Assembly (NCBI GenBank): GCA_949284415.1
Contig: CASDVM010000006.1
Location: 1 to 64,000 of the forward strand
Source of the DNA: an uncultured bacterium
Lineage (GTDB): Bacteria; Cyanobacteriota; Vampirovibrionia; Gastranaerophilales; Gastranaerophilaceae
DNA length: 64,000 nt
Reading direction: 5' to 3'
Shown here: piece after piece, positions 41,830 through 52,026 of the stretch
Numbering within the stretch: the first letter of the stretch is position 1
Layout: each line of letters starts with the position of its first letter
Notes under the pieces: generated by a model
What the model was told of the DNA's origin: nothing
Database searches by the model: none
The model's input: only the letters and a program-made list of their open reading frames with translations
Position numbers and translations under genes: made by a program

Positions 41830-42140
41830 ATGTGGCCAATCCGTAAATGTCCGTAATGATTCTATTGTCATTACGGACATTTATATATAAAGTATCAAAA
41901 TTTTTTGCGCCATCAGCAATGGCAGTTAAAACAACCTGACCATCCATTATTGCCGTTTCATAAATAAACCGACCGGTATTCATAAAAAAATTTATATATA
42001 AACTTATTAAAACAGAATATTATTAAATAATAAATTTATTCTCATCTCTCCCTCAATTCTATGATTTTTATTAAAAATATTTGAAATTTTGAATAAAAAG
42101 TAGTATGATTATCCGGTAACGATATTGAAAGAGGTTTTAT
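41830..42140. other. Intergenic region with long perfect hairpin
   Basis: No gene supported. A 15-bp perfect inverted repeat with 8-nt loop (41845-41859 with 41868-41882; arms AAATGTCCGTAATGA) could end the upstream gene, though no T run follows. The remainder is AT-rich upstream sequence of the symporter. Confidence 0.55.
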
Positions 42141-43463
42141 ATGAAATTACACATGCAGATACTTATTGCATTAGGTCTTGGTATAAAAAGAAACTGGCAT
42201 ATATTTTTCGGAATTATTTTAGGTATTCTGGTCGGAATATTTTTACACGGTCATGAATATCCGCTTGTATCCACCGTTTTAACTTTTATCGGACAGGTAT
42301 TTATAAGATTAATTCAGATGGTTGTAATTCCGCTTGTTGTATCTGCAATAGTAATCGGTATTACAAGTATAGGCGACAATAAACAGTTAGGCAAATTCGG
42401 CACAAAAATGATTGTATATTACGGGATAATCACAACTGTTGCCGTCATTATAGGCGCCGCACTGGCACTTATTATGAAACCGGGAATCGGTGCGGCACAT
42501 TATATTGCCGAAAATACCGCAAGTGAAGTTCAGGCATCGGTTGCAACCGCTATGGCTCAGCAGCAGGGCAATATATTAAATATATTTTTAGGCTTTATTC
42601 CGAATAATCCTATGCATTCGTTTGCGGCAGGCGATATGGTGCCTATTATTGTATTTGTAGTAATTTTTGCCGTTGCACTCGCTAAAGTCGGCGATGTAAA
42701 CAGACCTATCGTATCGTTTTTTGAATCGGTTTTTGCAGCCACAATGAAAATAACCGATTGGATTATGTATGTGGCAGCCCCCGGTGTATTTGCACTGACA
42801 GCAAGTGCTGTATCAAGCTTCGGCATAGATATTTTCACAAGCATTTCCAAATATCTGCTTGTACTTTTTATCGGCTTTATGCTACAGCTTTGTGTTGTTT
42901 ACCCGCTGTTCTTGAAATTCTTCTCAAAAGTCAATATCGGAATATTATATTCAGCGGTTGCAGAAGCTATGATGGTAGCTTTCGGTACTGCAAGTTCATC
43001 GGCAACACTGCCACTAACAATTGCATGCTGTGAAAAACGCGGAATTTCCCATAAAATAGCAAGTTTTGTACTTCCTTTAGGTGCAACGCTTAATATGGAC
43101 GGAACCGCATTATTACAGACAGTTGCCGTTATATTTTTAGCACAGGCATACGGAGTTGCACTCACTCCTTTCTTAATCATTGAAATCTGCCTGCTTGCAA
43201 TTATTGCATCATCAACCTGTGCAGGAATCCCAGGAGCCGGCTTAATTACAATAGCTCTAATACTTAACGGAATGGGATTAAGTCCCGAACAGCTCGTTGC
43301 AGGCTTTGCATTCCTGTTCACAATCGAAAGAGTAACGGATATGATGAGAACTTTAGTCAATGTAACATCAGATGCCGTTGTTGTTGCAGCTATCGCGGAT
43401 AACGAAAACGAAATCAATTACGACCTGTTTAATAACCCAGCAGCTTACGAAGATATCGCTTAG
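42141..43463 (+). CDS. Dicarboxylate/glutamate:cation symporter (DAACS family)
   Basis: A 440-aa inner-membrane transporter of the GltP/GltT/DctA family. Hydrophobic helices fill the chain; signature parts are IRLIQMVVIPLVVSAIV, the serine-rich hairpin GTASSSATLPLT, the LGATLNMDGTAL motif and the late hairpin and TM8 region (CAGIPGAGLITI, TIERVTDMMRTLVNVTSDAV). The Arg/Asp pattern in TM8 fits acidic substrates such as glutamate, aspartate or C4-dicarboxylates. GAAAGAGG precedes the ATG. A terminator follows. Confidence 0.93.
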   Translation: MKLHMQILIALGLGIKRNWHIFFGIILGILVGIFLHGHEYPLVSTVLTFIGQVFIRLIQMVVIPLVVSAIVIGITSIGDNKQLGKFGTKMIVYYGIITTVAVIIGAALALIMKPGIGAAHYIAENTASEVQASVATAMAQQQGNILNIFLGFIPNNPMHSFAAGDMVPIIVFVVIFAVALAKVGDVNRPIVSFFESVFAATMKITDWIMYVAAPGVFALTASAVSSFGIDIFTSISKYLLVLFIGFMLQLCVVYPLFLKFFSKVNIGILYSAVAEAMMVAFGTASSSATLPLTIACCEKRGISHKIASFVLPLGATLNMDGTALLQTVAVIFLAQAYGVALTPFLIIEICLLAIIASSTCAGIPGAGLITIALILNGMGLSPEQLVAGFAFLFTIERVTDMMRTLVNVTSDAVVVAAIADNENEINYDLFNNPAAYEDIA

Positions 43464-43518
43464 GAGCGTAGCCGCCTACCCACCATTCAAGGGTTAAACA
43501 TATTTCATAAGTCATAAC

Positions 43519-43552
43519 AAAATTCCTCTTATTTCAATAAGGGGAATTTTTT
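43519..43552 (+). terminator. Terminator after the symporter gene
   Basis: AAAATTCCTCTTATT / AATAAGGGGAATTTT with one T-G pair and a 2-nt loop, followed by T. Confidence 0.85.
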
Positions 43553-43564
43553 AATACAAACTTT

Positions 43565-43593
43565 TTGCAAAATCATATTTTTTCTGCTAGTTT
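43565..43593 (+). promoter_or_regulatory. Promoter of queF, predicted leaderless
   Basis: TTGCAA, 17 nt, extended -10 TGC-TAGTTT, then 6 nt to the ATG. Confidence 0.45.
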
Positions 43594-43599
43594 TTAGTT

Positions 43600-44496
43600 A
43601 TGAACAAAACAGATGAGCTTGCATCAACACATCTTGGCAAAAAATCTCAAGGGAGCGAGAGTTACAATCCGTTGCTTCTTGTTGCAATACCACGATGCGA
43701 AAACAGAAAACAATACAATATAGATGACAACAATCTGCCGTTTGACGGATTTGATGTGTGGCACGCGTATGAATTTTCGGCACTTACCCAAAACGGAGTT
43801 CCCGTTACAAGACTTTTAAAGCTTAAATACGACAGCAAGAGCAAATTTCTTGTTGAATCAAAATCTCTCAAACTTTATTTAAACTCATTCAACATGTCAA
43901 AGTTCGGCGCAACTGTAAACGAATGCCTTGAAATCTGCAAAAATATCATTGAAAAAGATTTGGAAGAAAAACTTAAAACAAAAATCGAAGCAAATTTTAT
44001 TGAAAACAGCGCAAAACGCAAAGAAATATTTAAAAACTTTCAAAACATAATGAATTTTGTTGATGAAAAAACTCTTAAAGTCGAAAAATTTAAAGAAGCA
44101 CCCGAACTTTTAAAAACGAAAGAAACAGATGAAGAGAAAAGTTATTATTTAAAATTCGACTCTCTGCGCTCAAACTGCAGGGTTACTCACCAGCCTGATT
44201 TCGGGGATTTGTTTTTATACTACAAATCTAAAAAACACATTTTAGAAGACAGTCTTGTAAAATACTTAAGCTCTTTCCGTTCTGAATTCCATTTCCACGA
44301 AGAATGCTGTGAAATGATTTACAAAAGACTTTATGATTTGCTTGACAATAATGATGAACTCTTTGTCTGCGCACTTTACACACGCAGAGGTGGAATAGAT
44401 ATTTGTCCTGTGCGCCGGAGTAAAAATTACAAACCTGATGAAGTTTTAATTTTAGGGGATGTGAAAATGTTTGCAAGAGGAAGTATTAAGCAGTAA
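43600..44496 (+). CDS. queF: NADPH-dependent 7-cyano-7-deazaguanine reductase
   Basis: Queuosine-pathway nitrile reductase (preQ0 to preQ1), long bimodular type of 298 aa. Visible are the substrate-binding FLVESKSLKLYLNSFN, the catalytic-Cys stretch SNCRVTHQPDFGD, the YLSSFRSEFHFHEECCE segment and YTRRGGIDICPVRR at the end. There is no Shine-Dalgarno sequence; a promoter lies 6 nt upstream. The stop overlaps the start of yraN (TAATGA), suggesting coupled translation. Confidence 0.94.
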   Translation: MNKTDELASTHLGKKSQGSESYNPLLLVAIPRCENRKQYNIDDNNLPFDGFDVWHAYEFSALTQNGVPVTRLLKLKYDSKSKFLVESKSLKLYLNSFNMSKFGATVNECLEICKNIIEKDLEEKLKTKIEANFIENSAKRKEIFKNFQNIMNFVDEKTLKVEKFKEAPELLKTKETDEEKSYYLKFDSLRSNCRVTHQPDFGDLFLYYKSKKHILEDSLVKYLSSFRSEFHFHEECCEMIYKRLYDLLDNNDELFVCALYTRRGGIDICPVRRSKNYKPDEVLILGDVKMFARGSIKQ

Positions 44497-44846
44497 TGAA
44501 TAACAGAAAATTCGGAAATACGGGAGAAGACCTTGCATGCCGGTACTTAGAAAAACAGGGATATAAAATTTTAGAAAGGAATAAGCATTACTCGCGCTTT
44601 TGCGAACTTGATATTATTGCGCAATACAAAAATACCACTGTATTTGTAGAGGTTAAAACGCGAAAAACAGACCATTTCGGAGCCCCTTTTGAAGCAATTA
44701 CAAAAACAAAGTTTGAAAATCTGAAAAAAGGCGTTCAATTTTATCTGTCAGAAAACAAAATTAAAGATTACAGAATAGATGTAATAGGAATTACCCTGAA
44801 ACCTGAGATAAAAATAGAGCATTTGAAAAATGTGTATTACAGCTAA
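44496..44846 (+). CDS. YraN/UPF0102 family endonuclease-like protein
   Basis: A 116-aa protein with GEDLACRYLEKQGYKILERN, the ELDIIA motif and VFVEVKTRK, the conserved restriction-endonuclease-like core of UPF0102. Function of the family is unsettled; nuclease activity has been proposed from the fold. It overlaps the queF stop by 1 nt (A of TAATGA). Confidence 0.92.
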   Translation: MNNRKFGNTGEDLACRYLEKQGYKILERNKHYSRFCELDIIAQYKNTTVFVEVKTRKTDHFGAPFEAITKTKFENLKKGVQFYLSENKIKDYRIDVIGITLKPEIKIEHLKNVYYS

Positions 44847-44993
44847 AGAATCGTCAACCTCCGTATACACAAGCGATAATATCCATTACGGATAAAGTAA
44901 TATCTATAACTAAATCTCTTATGTAAAATTTGTTCATATTACACTAGCAAAAAAATTTTTTCTCATGTATTATTACATTCATAATAAATTTAT

Positions 44994-45863
44994 ATGGATG
45001 ATATAATGCAAGTATTAATAGAAAAAGAACTAAATTCCGGCGATAAAATTATGAAGCCTGACTTCAATTCCAGAACCGGACGGGAACTTCTCGCGTTTTA
45101 TCTTCAAACAAAATTTAAACAAATACTGGCCTATGATAAAAGATGCGAAACCCCCATTTTTAAAAAAGTAAACCCTACATTTATTTCTAGATTTACGAAA
45201 CGCCTGATCAATAACCCTGCAAAACGTTTTTTGATAGGCATAACAGGTGAATCAGCTTCCGGAAAATCAACAATATGCCGTGAACTGAAAAATATAATAG
45301 AACAGTTATCAATGCCTGTTTCTGTATTAAGTACAGACAATTATTTTAATGACATTTCGGCTTTGATAAAAAAATACGGAAGTTTTGATAATCTTACGGA
45401 TAACGGTTATGACATTGATGCCCCTGAAAGTTTCCAGCTTGAACTGCTTAAAAATGATCTTGAAGCATTAGCACAGGGTTATACAATAATGGCGCCGAGA
45501 TATGTGCCTAACGGAACAGGAATATCAATTCCTAACTCCTTAAAAATCAGTTCAGATAAAGTTGTTGTTGTTGAAGGCATTGCGACCATGTACAAAGATG
45601 TTAAAGATGTTTTTGATATTAAAATATACATAGAAACAGAAAACGAGATTAGGCGTGAAAGATTTATAAAAAGAGCAAAGGCCGAACGCAATCAAAATGA
45701 AGAAAATGCTCTTAAACAGTGGGAATATCTTCTAAAAGCCGGAGAAAAATATGTTTTGCCGGGAAGAGACTACGCCGATTTTGTAATTGACGGTAATTCT
45801 AATTTAAAATATTTTGATCAAATTCTTGAATATCTTCACACTATTACAAATAATTTTCAATAA
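44994..45863 (+). CDS. Uridine kinase / phosphoribulokinase-like P-loop kinase
   Basis: A 289-aa kinase-like protein: an ~75-residue N-terminal helical part, then FLIGITGESASGKSTICREL (P-loop), the STDNYFND acidic strand, YDIDAPESFQLELLKNDL and VVVVEGIATMYKD, the order found in Udk and PRK-like kinases. Uridine phosphorylation is the family guess; the N-terminal extension is unusual. ATG 45006 is an alternative start. No Shine-Dalgarno sequence is clear. Confidence 0.82.
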   Translation: MDDIMQVLIEKELNSGDKIMKPDFNSRTGRELLAFYLQTKFKQILAYDKRCETPIFKKVNPTFISRFTKRLINNPAKRFLIGITGESASGKSTICRELKNIIEQLSMPVSVLSTDNYFNDISALIKKYGSFDNLTDNGYDIDAPESFQLELLKNDLEALAQGYTIMAPRYVPNGTGISIPNSLKISSDKVVVVEGIATMYKDVKDVFDIKIYIETENEIRRERFIKRAKAERNQNEENALKQWEYLLKAGEKYVLPGRDYADFVIDGNSNLKYFDQILEYLHTITNNFQ

Positions 45864-46091
45864 TGTTAAATTAATATGTATATTTTACATTATTACATAG
45901 TGCGGTTTTATAAGCTTTTTTATTTTTATATCTTAATAAATTTGACTTTTTTGCAACTTATTTAAAAATATGGTACAATAAAATAAATTACTATTGTGTA
46001 CTAATTTATAATTAAATACATCGAATAATCGATACTATAAAAAAGATATTTCACTATAATAAAACTGTGTATAATAAGAAATAGGTGGCAA

Positions 46092-46817
46092 GTGAGTAAA
46101 AATTTCATTGACAGATTTTATGAAGAAGACAGCAAAGACCAATTTTGGAGCTTAAATAAAAAAATCGGAGCAGGTCTGATAGTTTTATTTCTTGCTGTTA
46201 TTATGATAAATACATCGGGATGCACACAGAATGGCGCAGATGAGACTACATCTCCCGAATCTGTTGTAAACATTCCGCAGCCTCAGGAGAAAGAAACTGT
46301 AAAAGTCGGGAATGATGGTGTAAACGGAGCTATTGCTCCGGATGAAGAAGGTCCTGAGGCACAAACAAAAGAAGACGGTGAAAATACAACAATGGTTTCA
46401 ATGTCTGTAACAGATACGGGAAGATCTGATCCGTTTCTACCATCAGGAGAAATCCTTGATAACAAAAACAAGCCCAAACCGCCTAAATACGCAAATTTTC
46501 TTGCACCGCCTCCTGAATCAATCATTGTTGACACAACTGCAACAGATGTTATGACAACAAAAGTTTCAGGGATTATGTATGATAAATTTAATCCGTCAGC
46601 AATACTTAATATCAGCGGATCTGATTATCTTGTCAGAACAGGCGATATAATTAACGGTTATAAAATCTTGTCAATCGGAAAAGATACAGTAACGGTTCAA
46701 TACGGCGCAAACGTATATAAAGCCAGTGTCGGAGAATTGTTTACCGGACAAGGGATTAACTACAACACTGTTTCCAATCTGCAAAATAAGTTTGGAAGCA
46801 GAAACAATAAAAATTAA
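46092..46817 (+). CDS. PilP/GspC-like pilus assembly protein
   Basis: First gene of the pilus/secretion operon, 241 aa. One membrane helix (about 26-43, IGAGLIVLFLAVIMINTSG) precedes a Pro/Glu-rich periplasmic linker, a GRSDPFLPSGE motif and a C-terminal beta domain (KVSGIMYDKFNPSAIL to SVGELFTG). This matches the PilP/GspC homology-region plan: an inner-membrane protein whose beta domain contacts the secretin. A Cys right after the helix (SGC) hints at a lipoprotein but the lipobox is poor. The start is GTG behind AGGTGG. Confidence 0.72.
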   Translation: MSKNFIDRFYEEDSKDQFWSLNKKIGAGLIVLFLAVIMINTSGCTQNGADETTSPESVVNIPQPQEKETVKVGNDGVNGAIAPDEEGPEAQTKEDGENTTMVSMSVTDTGRSDPFLPSGEILDNKNKPKPPKYANFLAPPPESIIVDTTATDVMTTKVSGIMYDKFNPSAILNISGSDYLVRTGDIINGYKILSIGKDTVTVQYGANVYKASVGELFTGQGINYNTVSNLQNKFGSRNNKN

Positions 46818-46845
46818 TTGAGTTAAATAAAAAGCAGGAGCAGAT

Positions 46846-48753
46846 ATGAAAAATAAAATTTCAAGAAAACTTATTGCAGGTCTGATGTTAGCATCATTTG
46901 TATTTACAAATAGTGCAATAACGGCTGTAGCAATGCAGGATGCCGGTATTATGCAGTACGGTTCCGGTGTTAGTGTTAAGCCTGAATTAAGAGATAATCA
47001 GGAAGATTATTCTTTAAAACTGAAAGGTGATGTGAGCTTTATCAAAAATAATCCATCTATCAGTATAAGTTTAAGAGATTCTGATGTTAAACAGGTTTTA
47101 AGAATGTTTGCGGACAAGGCAGGCATGAATATTGTATTCCACAACTCGGTAGCCGGTACAGTTACTCTTGATCTTGTAGATGTACCGCTTGAAAAAGCTT
47201 TTGATATGGTCATGGAAATCAACAACCTTAATTACGTTGTTGATGATAATACGATTATTATTGCCGGAGCAGGAGCCAGCGGTTTTAATTTCGCAAAACA
47301 GGATATGACGCTTATCCCTGTAAAATATATCAGCGCAGCAGCTCTTGCAGACTTTTTAAATAAAAATATATATGCAATGAATAAACCGGGACTCTCAAGC
47401 TCCGATATTGTTACAACAAATCCTGTAACAAACGAGTTAATAGTCTTCGGTACACAAAACGATGTTGCAATAGCAAAAAAAATCGTAGAAAAATTTGACA
47501 AAAAACCGCAGACAACTGTCTTTAAAGTAAATCATACAACTCCTGCCGAAATGGCAGATATGATATGCAATATGCTTCTGCCGGCATCTTCAGGGGCTTC
47601 CGGGGGATCCGGCGGCGGTGGTGGCTCTTCCGCACCTGCTGCACCGGCACCCGCATCAACAGGCGGGTCTGCGACAGGCGGCGCTGCAGGCATAGTAACA
47701 GGCGCTGCAGCTGATGCCGGAGGCGGAGGCAGTTCTTCAAGCGGAATCGCTCTTAACGGCGGGACTGTAGCCTGTACTCTGGATGGTCAGTTGAGCGGAT
47801 CAGTTGCATCTTTCGGACTTCAGAACTTATCCGTAGCTTATTATCCGCAATTAGGAACAATAAACGTTATAGGCGGGTCTGAACATCAAATCGAAATGAT
47901 AAAAGACTTTATTACACAAACTGATAAAAAACAGCCTCAGGCTTATCTTGAAGTTGCCGTTATTGAGCTGAATGAATCAGGTTCAAAAACATTGCAGAAC
48001 AACTGGGCATTTTTAAGTAATACATTCTCTGCAACATTCAACGGCGATACAACACAAACCGATCCGCTACACCCGATATTTATTAAAGGCAGCGGGTACG
48101 AAGTTTGGGATACCAGCGGTGATGAACCGGAATTAGTAAACACTCTTACTCCATTTAAAGGTCCGGTTAATATATCTTATGCCATCAACTATGTTGTAAC
48201 AAATAACAAAGGACGTGTTGTTTCAAATCCGCGTATATTAATAACTAACGGAGAAGAAGCTACAATAGATGTTACACAGGATTATATTGAATCTACGGAA
48301 TCAGATCAGAGCGCATATACAGGCGGTACAATTGCGACAAGGGATTACAATATCGCAGACGATGCCGGTATTCAAATCTCCATCACACCTTTTATCAGTC
48401 CTGACGGTTATGTTACCCTGAATATTAAACCTGAATATTCTACAATTCTGCAACAGGTTACAGCTACTGACAGCGTTGGCACATATGTTGCTGCAACCCT
48501 TCTTTCTCACAGAAATCTTGATTTGAAAAATGTCAGAATAAAAGATGGTGAAACACTTGTTATAGGCGGTATGATCGGTGAAAACGAAAATAAAACCATT
48601 TCGAAAGTTCCTGTTCTAGGTGATATACCGCTTATCGGCACACTTTTCAGAACAACCAATTCTACAAAAGAGAAAAATGAAATGGTTATTATGATTACTC
48701 CGAAAATTATTACTGACACAGAAGATGCAATTGGAAATACAGATGCATTATAG
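46846..48753 (+). CDS. Type IV pilus / type II secretion secretin
   Basis: Outer-membrane channel protein of 635 aa (PilQ/GspD family). Signal peptide about 1-30; STN/N0-like domain (about 65-145, SISLRDSDVKQVLRMFADKA); a NolW/N1 domain (about 150-240, ending FGTQNDVAIAKKIVEKFD); a Gly/Ser/Ala-rich linker (about 248-305); and the secretin barrel domain with VVSNPRILITNGEEATIDV and the closing VPVLGDIPLIGTLFRTT. Placed between the PilP-like gene and the ATPase gene. The low-complexity linker is unusually long. Confidence 0.93.
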   Translation: MKNKISRKLIAGLMLASFVFTNSAITAVAMQDAGIMQYGSGVSVKPELRDNQEDYSLKLKGDVSFIKNNPSISISLRDSDVKQVLRMFADKAGMNIVFHNSVAGTVTLDLVDVPLEKAFDMVMEINNLNYVVDDNTIIIAGAGASGFNFAKQDMTLIPVKYISAAALADFLNKNIYAMNKPGLSSSDIVTTNPVTNELIVFGTQNDVAIAKKIVEKFDKKPQTTVFKVNHTTPAEMADMICNMLLPASSGASGGSGGGGGSSAPAAPAPASTGGSATGGAAGIVTGAAADAGGGGSSSSGIALNGGTVACTLDGQLSGSVASFGLQNLSVAYYPQLGTINVIGGSEHQIEMIKDFITQTDKKQPQAYLEVAVIELNESGSKTLQNNWAFLSNTFSATFNGDTTQTDPLHPIFIKGSGYEVWDTSGDEPELVNTLTPFKGPVNISYAINYVVTNNKGRVVSNPRILITNGEEATIDVTQDYIESTESDQSAYTGGTIATRDYNIADDAGIQISITPFISPDGYVTLNIKPEYSTILQQVTATDSVGTYVAATLLSHRNLDLKNVRIKDGETLVIGGMIGENENKTISKVPVLGDIPLIGTLFRTTNSTKEKNEMVIMITPKIITDTEDAIGNTDAL

Positions 48754-48770
48754 AATAAAATATAACTAAG

Positions 48771-50780
48771 ATGAATGAACTTCTAAACAGGTTAAAAAAC
48801 AGTGTCAATACACAGATACTAAATAAAGTCGACAGTGCACTATTGGAACAATATAAATTTGTTCCAATTAGTGTTAAGGATAATTTTCTGTTTGTAGTTA
48901 TCAATTCATCATCGGATAAAGACGTAATAAACCTTAAGCTGAAAGAATTTTACCCTCAGCAGATAAAATTTATTCAGGTGCCTGATCAGGATCTTTATGA
49001 TCTGATTGAGGGGCTTAAACAGGAAATGCAAAAAGAAGGCATAGATGACGGCACATCAAAACAGGTAAGGCTCGGGGAACTTCTTGTCCAAAAAGGGTAT
49101 ATAAATGATGTTCAGCTTCTTCAGGCTTTAGCAGAAAGCAAACGCCAAAAAATCCCTATAGGTTCAACGCTATTTAAACTCGGATTTATTACGCTTGATC
49201 AGTTAAAAGAAATTCTGCACCTGCAGACGGGCTATGATCTTGTTACACCGGAACAGCTGGCTTCACAGGCTAAATTCATAAAAATTCTGCCTGAAGATTT
49301 TATTAAAACAAATAAAATTATACCGATATCTTCTGACGGAAAAACATTAATTCTCGGGGTTGTTACCCCCGTAAAACCTGATGTTTTAAAAGATATCATA
49401 TATCTAACAGGCCAAAACCCTAAACAACTTTTGATGACTCATTATGAGTTTCAAAATTCTTTGAATACATTTTTCAGCGAACAAAAAAAAGAAACTGAAA
49501 AAGTTATTAAAGAAATCGAAAGTGAAGCTGAAGAATTTGAAGCAGAAGAATCACTTGCTGACATGGTTGACAAACAGCTTAAAGATTCAACAGGTTCTGT
49601 TGCGAAATTTGTTAACCAGATTATTACAAACGCTATTGACAACCATGTATCAGATATTCACATTGAACCGAGGCTTTCAGGATACATTGTAAGATACAGG
49701 AAAGACGGTATGCTTCAAAAAGTTTTGGATATCCCGCCCAAAGTTGAGACTTCTGTTATAGCACGTTTTAAAGTTCTTTCAAGAATGAATATTGCCGAAC
49801 ACAGACGTCCTCAGGATGGTACATTTTCTATTAAGTATAAAAACGGCTCATACGATTTCCGTATAAATACACTTCCTGTATCCGGGAAAGAAAAGGTTTG
49901 TATCCGTGTACTTGCGCCTGCAGTCAGTTTGAACGCCGAGGATAAAAATATCAAACTTGTCGGCGGGACAGAAGAAGATATTGCAAAAATTAAGAATATG
50001 GTCAGCTGTCCGAACGGTATTATTCTTACCTCAGGTCCTACAGGTTCCGGTAAAACAACGACTCTTTATTCGGTTTTAAAAAGTCTGAATGATGAAGACG
50101 TAAATATTACAACAATTGAAGACCCGATAGAAATTAAACTCGAAGGTATTAATCAGTCTCAGGTAAATGCTAAAGCCGGTATTACATTTGCCGCATGTAT
50201 GCGTGCTATTTTAAGACAGGACCCTGACATTATCCTTGTTGGTGAAATTCGTGATTATGAAACTCTGGAAATTGCTATATCTGCGGCCTTAACAGGGCAC
50301 CTTGTATTAAGCACGGTTCACACAAACTCTGCAGCGGCAACGGTTACCCGTTTAATAGAAATGGGTGCAAAAGATTACCTTGTATCTTCTACATTGTCAG
50401 GGGTAATTGCGCAGCGTCTTGTAAGACGTCTGTGTGAAGATTGTAAAGAAGAATATTTTGCATCACATGATGAAGCAAAACAGATTCTGGCGACCGAAGA
50501 AGAAATTCAAGATTTTATGAAAAAACCGATATACAGAGCCAAAGGCTGTTCAAAATGTGATTTTACAGGATACAAAGGCCGACTCGGTGTTTACGAAATA
50601 ATGAGTATTACCAAAGAAATAAAAAGATTGGTTGCAGAAGGAGCTCACGATCTGCAGATTGAAGAAGCTGCCGTACGAAACGGTATGAGAACTCTGCATC
50701 AATCTTGTTTATCACACATACTTAAAGGCTGGACCACAATAGACGAATTTGTCAGAGTTCTCGGTGTGGTTAACGAATAG
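48771..50780 (+). CDS. Type II secretion/type IV pilus assembly ATPase (PilB/GspE)
   Basis: Cytoplasmic hexameric ATPase powering pilin polymerisation, 669 aa. An N-terminal region, an MshEN-like domain (LGELLVQKGYINDVQLLQAL, about 95-155), then the core with GPTGSGKTTTLYS (Walker A), TTIEDPIE (Asp box), LRQDPDIILVGEIRD (Walker B) and the His box TGHLVLSTVHTN. Four zinc cysteines (CEDCKE and CSKCDFTGYKGR) mark it as assembly-type GspE/PilB rather than PilT. It follows the secretin by 17 nt. Confidence 0.95.
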   Translation: MNELLNRLKNSVNTQILNKVDSALLEQYKFVPISVKDNFLFVVINSSSDKDVINLKLKEFYPQQIKFIQVPDQDLYDLIEGLKQEMQKEGIDDGTSKQVRLGELLVQKGYINDVQLLQALAESKRQKIPIGSTLFKLGFITLDQLKEILHLQTGYDLVTPEQLASQAKFIKILPEDFIKTNKIIPISSDGKTLILGVVTPVKPDVLKDIIYLTGQNPKQLLMTHYEFQNSLNTFFSEQKKETEKVIKEIESEAEEFEAEESLADMVDKQLKDSTGSVAKFVNQIITNAIDNHVSDIHIEPRLSGYIVRYRKDGMLQKVLDIPPKVETSVIARFKVLSRMNIAEHRRPQDGTFSIKYKNGSYDFRINTLPVSGKEKVCIRVLAPAVSLNAEDKNIKLVGGTEEDIAKIKNMVSCPNGIILTSGPTGSGKTTTLYSVLKSLNDEDVNITTIEDPIEIKLEGINQSQVNAKAGITFAACMRAILRQDPDIILVGEIRDYETLEIAISAALTGHLVLSTVHTNSAAATVTRLIEMGAKDYLVSSTLSGVIAQRLVRRLCEDCKEEYFASHDEAKQILATEEEIQDFMKKPIYRAKGCSKCDFTGYKGRLGVYEIMSITKEIKRLVAEGAHDLQIEEAAVRNGMRTLHQSCLSHILKGWTTIDEFVRVLGVVNE

Positions 50781-50788
50781 GAGAAAAA

Positions 50789-52015
50789 ATGACAATATAT
50801 AATTATATAGCATTAAAAAATAATAAAGATATTGTTAAAGGAAAAGTTGATGCCGCTGACTTGCGCGAAGCGCGAGAAAGCATACGTAAACTGGGATTTA
50901 TTCCGACAAAAGTTTATGAAGAAAAAGCAAAGGGGGATGAAAAAGAAGGAAAATCCACAAAAGTCAGAGGCGGGAAAGTTCATAAACTGGGATTACAGGA
51001 TCGTATCGATTTTACATCAACTTTACAAATTCTTGCTCAATCAGGTATTCCTATTATTGAATCATTAATGTTTATTGAAAATGATGCTGCTAAACTGAAA
51101 GTAAGGCAGGTCGCAAAAGAATTAAGACGTCAGATTATGGCAGGTGCCACATTTGCCGATACAGTCGCGAAATATCCTGATCAATTCGGACAGATTTATA
51201 TAGGTCTTGTTAAAGCCGGTGAAGATTCCGGTGAACTTGAAAAAACATTACAGCGTCTATTGGAACTTCTCACCAAAGAGGCAAATATCAGAGGTAAAGT
51301 TATCGGAACATTGATGTACCCGATGTTCGTAATAATACTGGCTGTAATCATTGTACTTGTTATGTTAATGTTTGTATTTCCGGTATTCAAAGAAATGTTT
51401 GACGGAATGGGCAAGGAGCTTCCATGGATTACCGCAACATTAATGAATGCGGGTGTTTTTCTCAAGACATACTGGTTCTTTGTTCCGATTATTTTAGGTT
51501 CTATTTTCGGATTCTTAACTTTCCTTATGAGATGGCAGCCCAGTAAAAGAAAAATTGACGAATATGTATTAAAAGTTCCTTTGCTCTGTGATTTGATACA
51601 ATATTCAAACTTCGCAAACTTTGTTGCGGTTATGCAGGTTGCTTATGATGCGGGTGTTCCTATTATCGAATGCTTGTATCTGGCAAATGTTACACTGACA
51701 AACCACACACTGAAAACAAAAGTAGAAACGGCAACTTTAAAAGTTCAACAGGGACAGCATCTTTCTATAGCACTACGTTCAACCCGCGTTATGCCTAAAA
51801 TGATTTTATTTATGATTGCTACAGGTGAACAATCAGGACGTTTAGGTGATATGCTTTTGCAGGCGACAAATTACATAGATAAAAAACTTGATACAATTAT
51901 TGATACAATGACCAAAATGATTGAGCCGATAATGCTTATCGTAATCGGCAGTATCGTATTAACACTTGCTCTTGCGTTATATCTGCCGTTGTTCAGCTCT
52001 TACATGACAGATTAA
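50789..52015 (+). CDS. Type II secretion/type IV pilus platform protein (PilC/GspF)
   Basis: Inner-membrane platform protein of 408 aa with two T2SSF domains. Three membrane helices are visible (about 172-192, 225-248, 378-400). The first domain has RIDFTSTLQILAQSGIPIIE, the second DLIQYSNFANFVAVMQVAYD followed by AGVPIIECL, and both carry the GEQSG/GEDSG loop. It starts 8 nt after the ATPase stop with GGAG. It recruits pseudopilins for assembly by the ATPase. The operon lacks pilM, pilN, pilO, pilD and pilT within this window. Confidence 0.95.
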   Translation: MTIYNYIALKNNKDIVKGKVDAADLREARESIRKLGFIPTKVYEEKAKGDEKEGKSTKVRGGKVHKLGLQDRIDFTSTLQILAQSGIPIIESLMFIENDAAKLKVRQVAKELRRQIMAGATFADTVAKYPDQFGQIYIGLVKAGEDSGELEKTLQRLLELLTKEANIRGKVIGTLMYPMFVIILAVIIVLVMLMFVFPVFKEMFDGMGKELPWITATLMNAGVFLKTYWFFVPIILGSIFGFLTFLMRWQPSKRKIDEYVLKVPLLCDLIQYSNFANFVAVMQVAYDAGVPIIECLYLANVTLTNHTLKTKVETATLKVQQGQHLSIALRSTRVMPKMILFMIATGEQSGRLGDMLLQATNYIDKKLDTIIDTMTKMIEPIMLIVIGSIVLTLALALYLPLFSSYMTD

Positions 52016-52026
52016 AAAAGGTTTAG

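Noticed and set aside
41714..41983. Minus-strand 89-codon ORF with a protein-like start (GRFIYETAIMDGQVVLTAIAD)
   Set aside because: It runs through a perfect 15-bp hairpin and into the antisense of the NifX-like gene, has no Shine-Dalgarno sequence, and matches no family I know. A gene remnant is possible but not supportable.
46092..46817. Lipoprotein call for the PilP-like protein
   Set aside because: A Cys follows the hydrophobic stretch, but the preceding residues (NTSG) fit the lipobox poorly and the helix starts too far from the N-terminus for a normal signal peptide.
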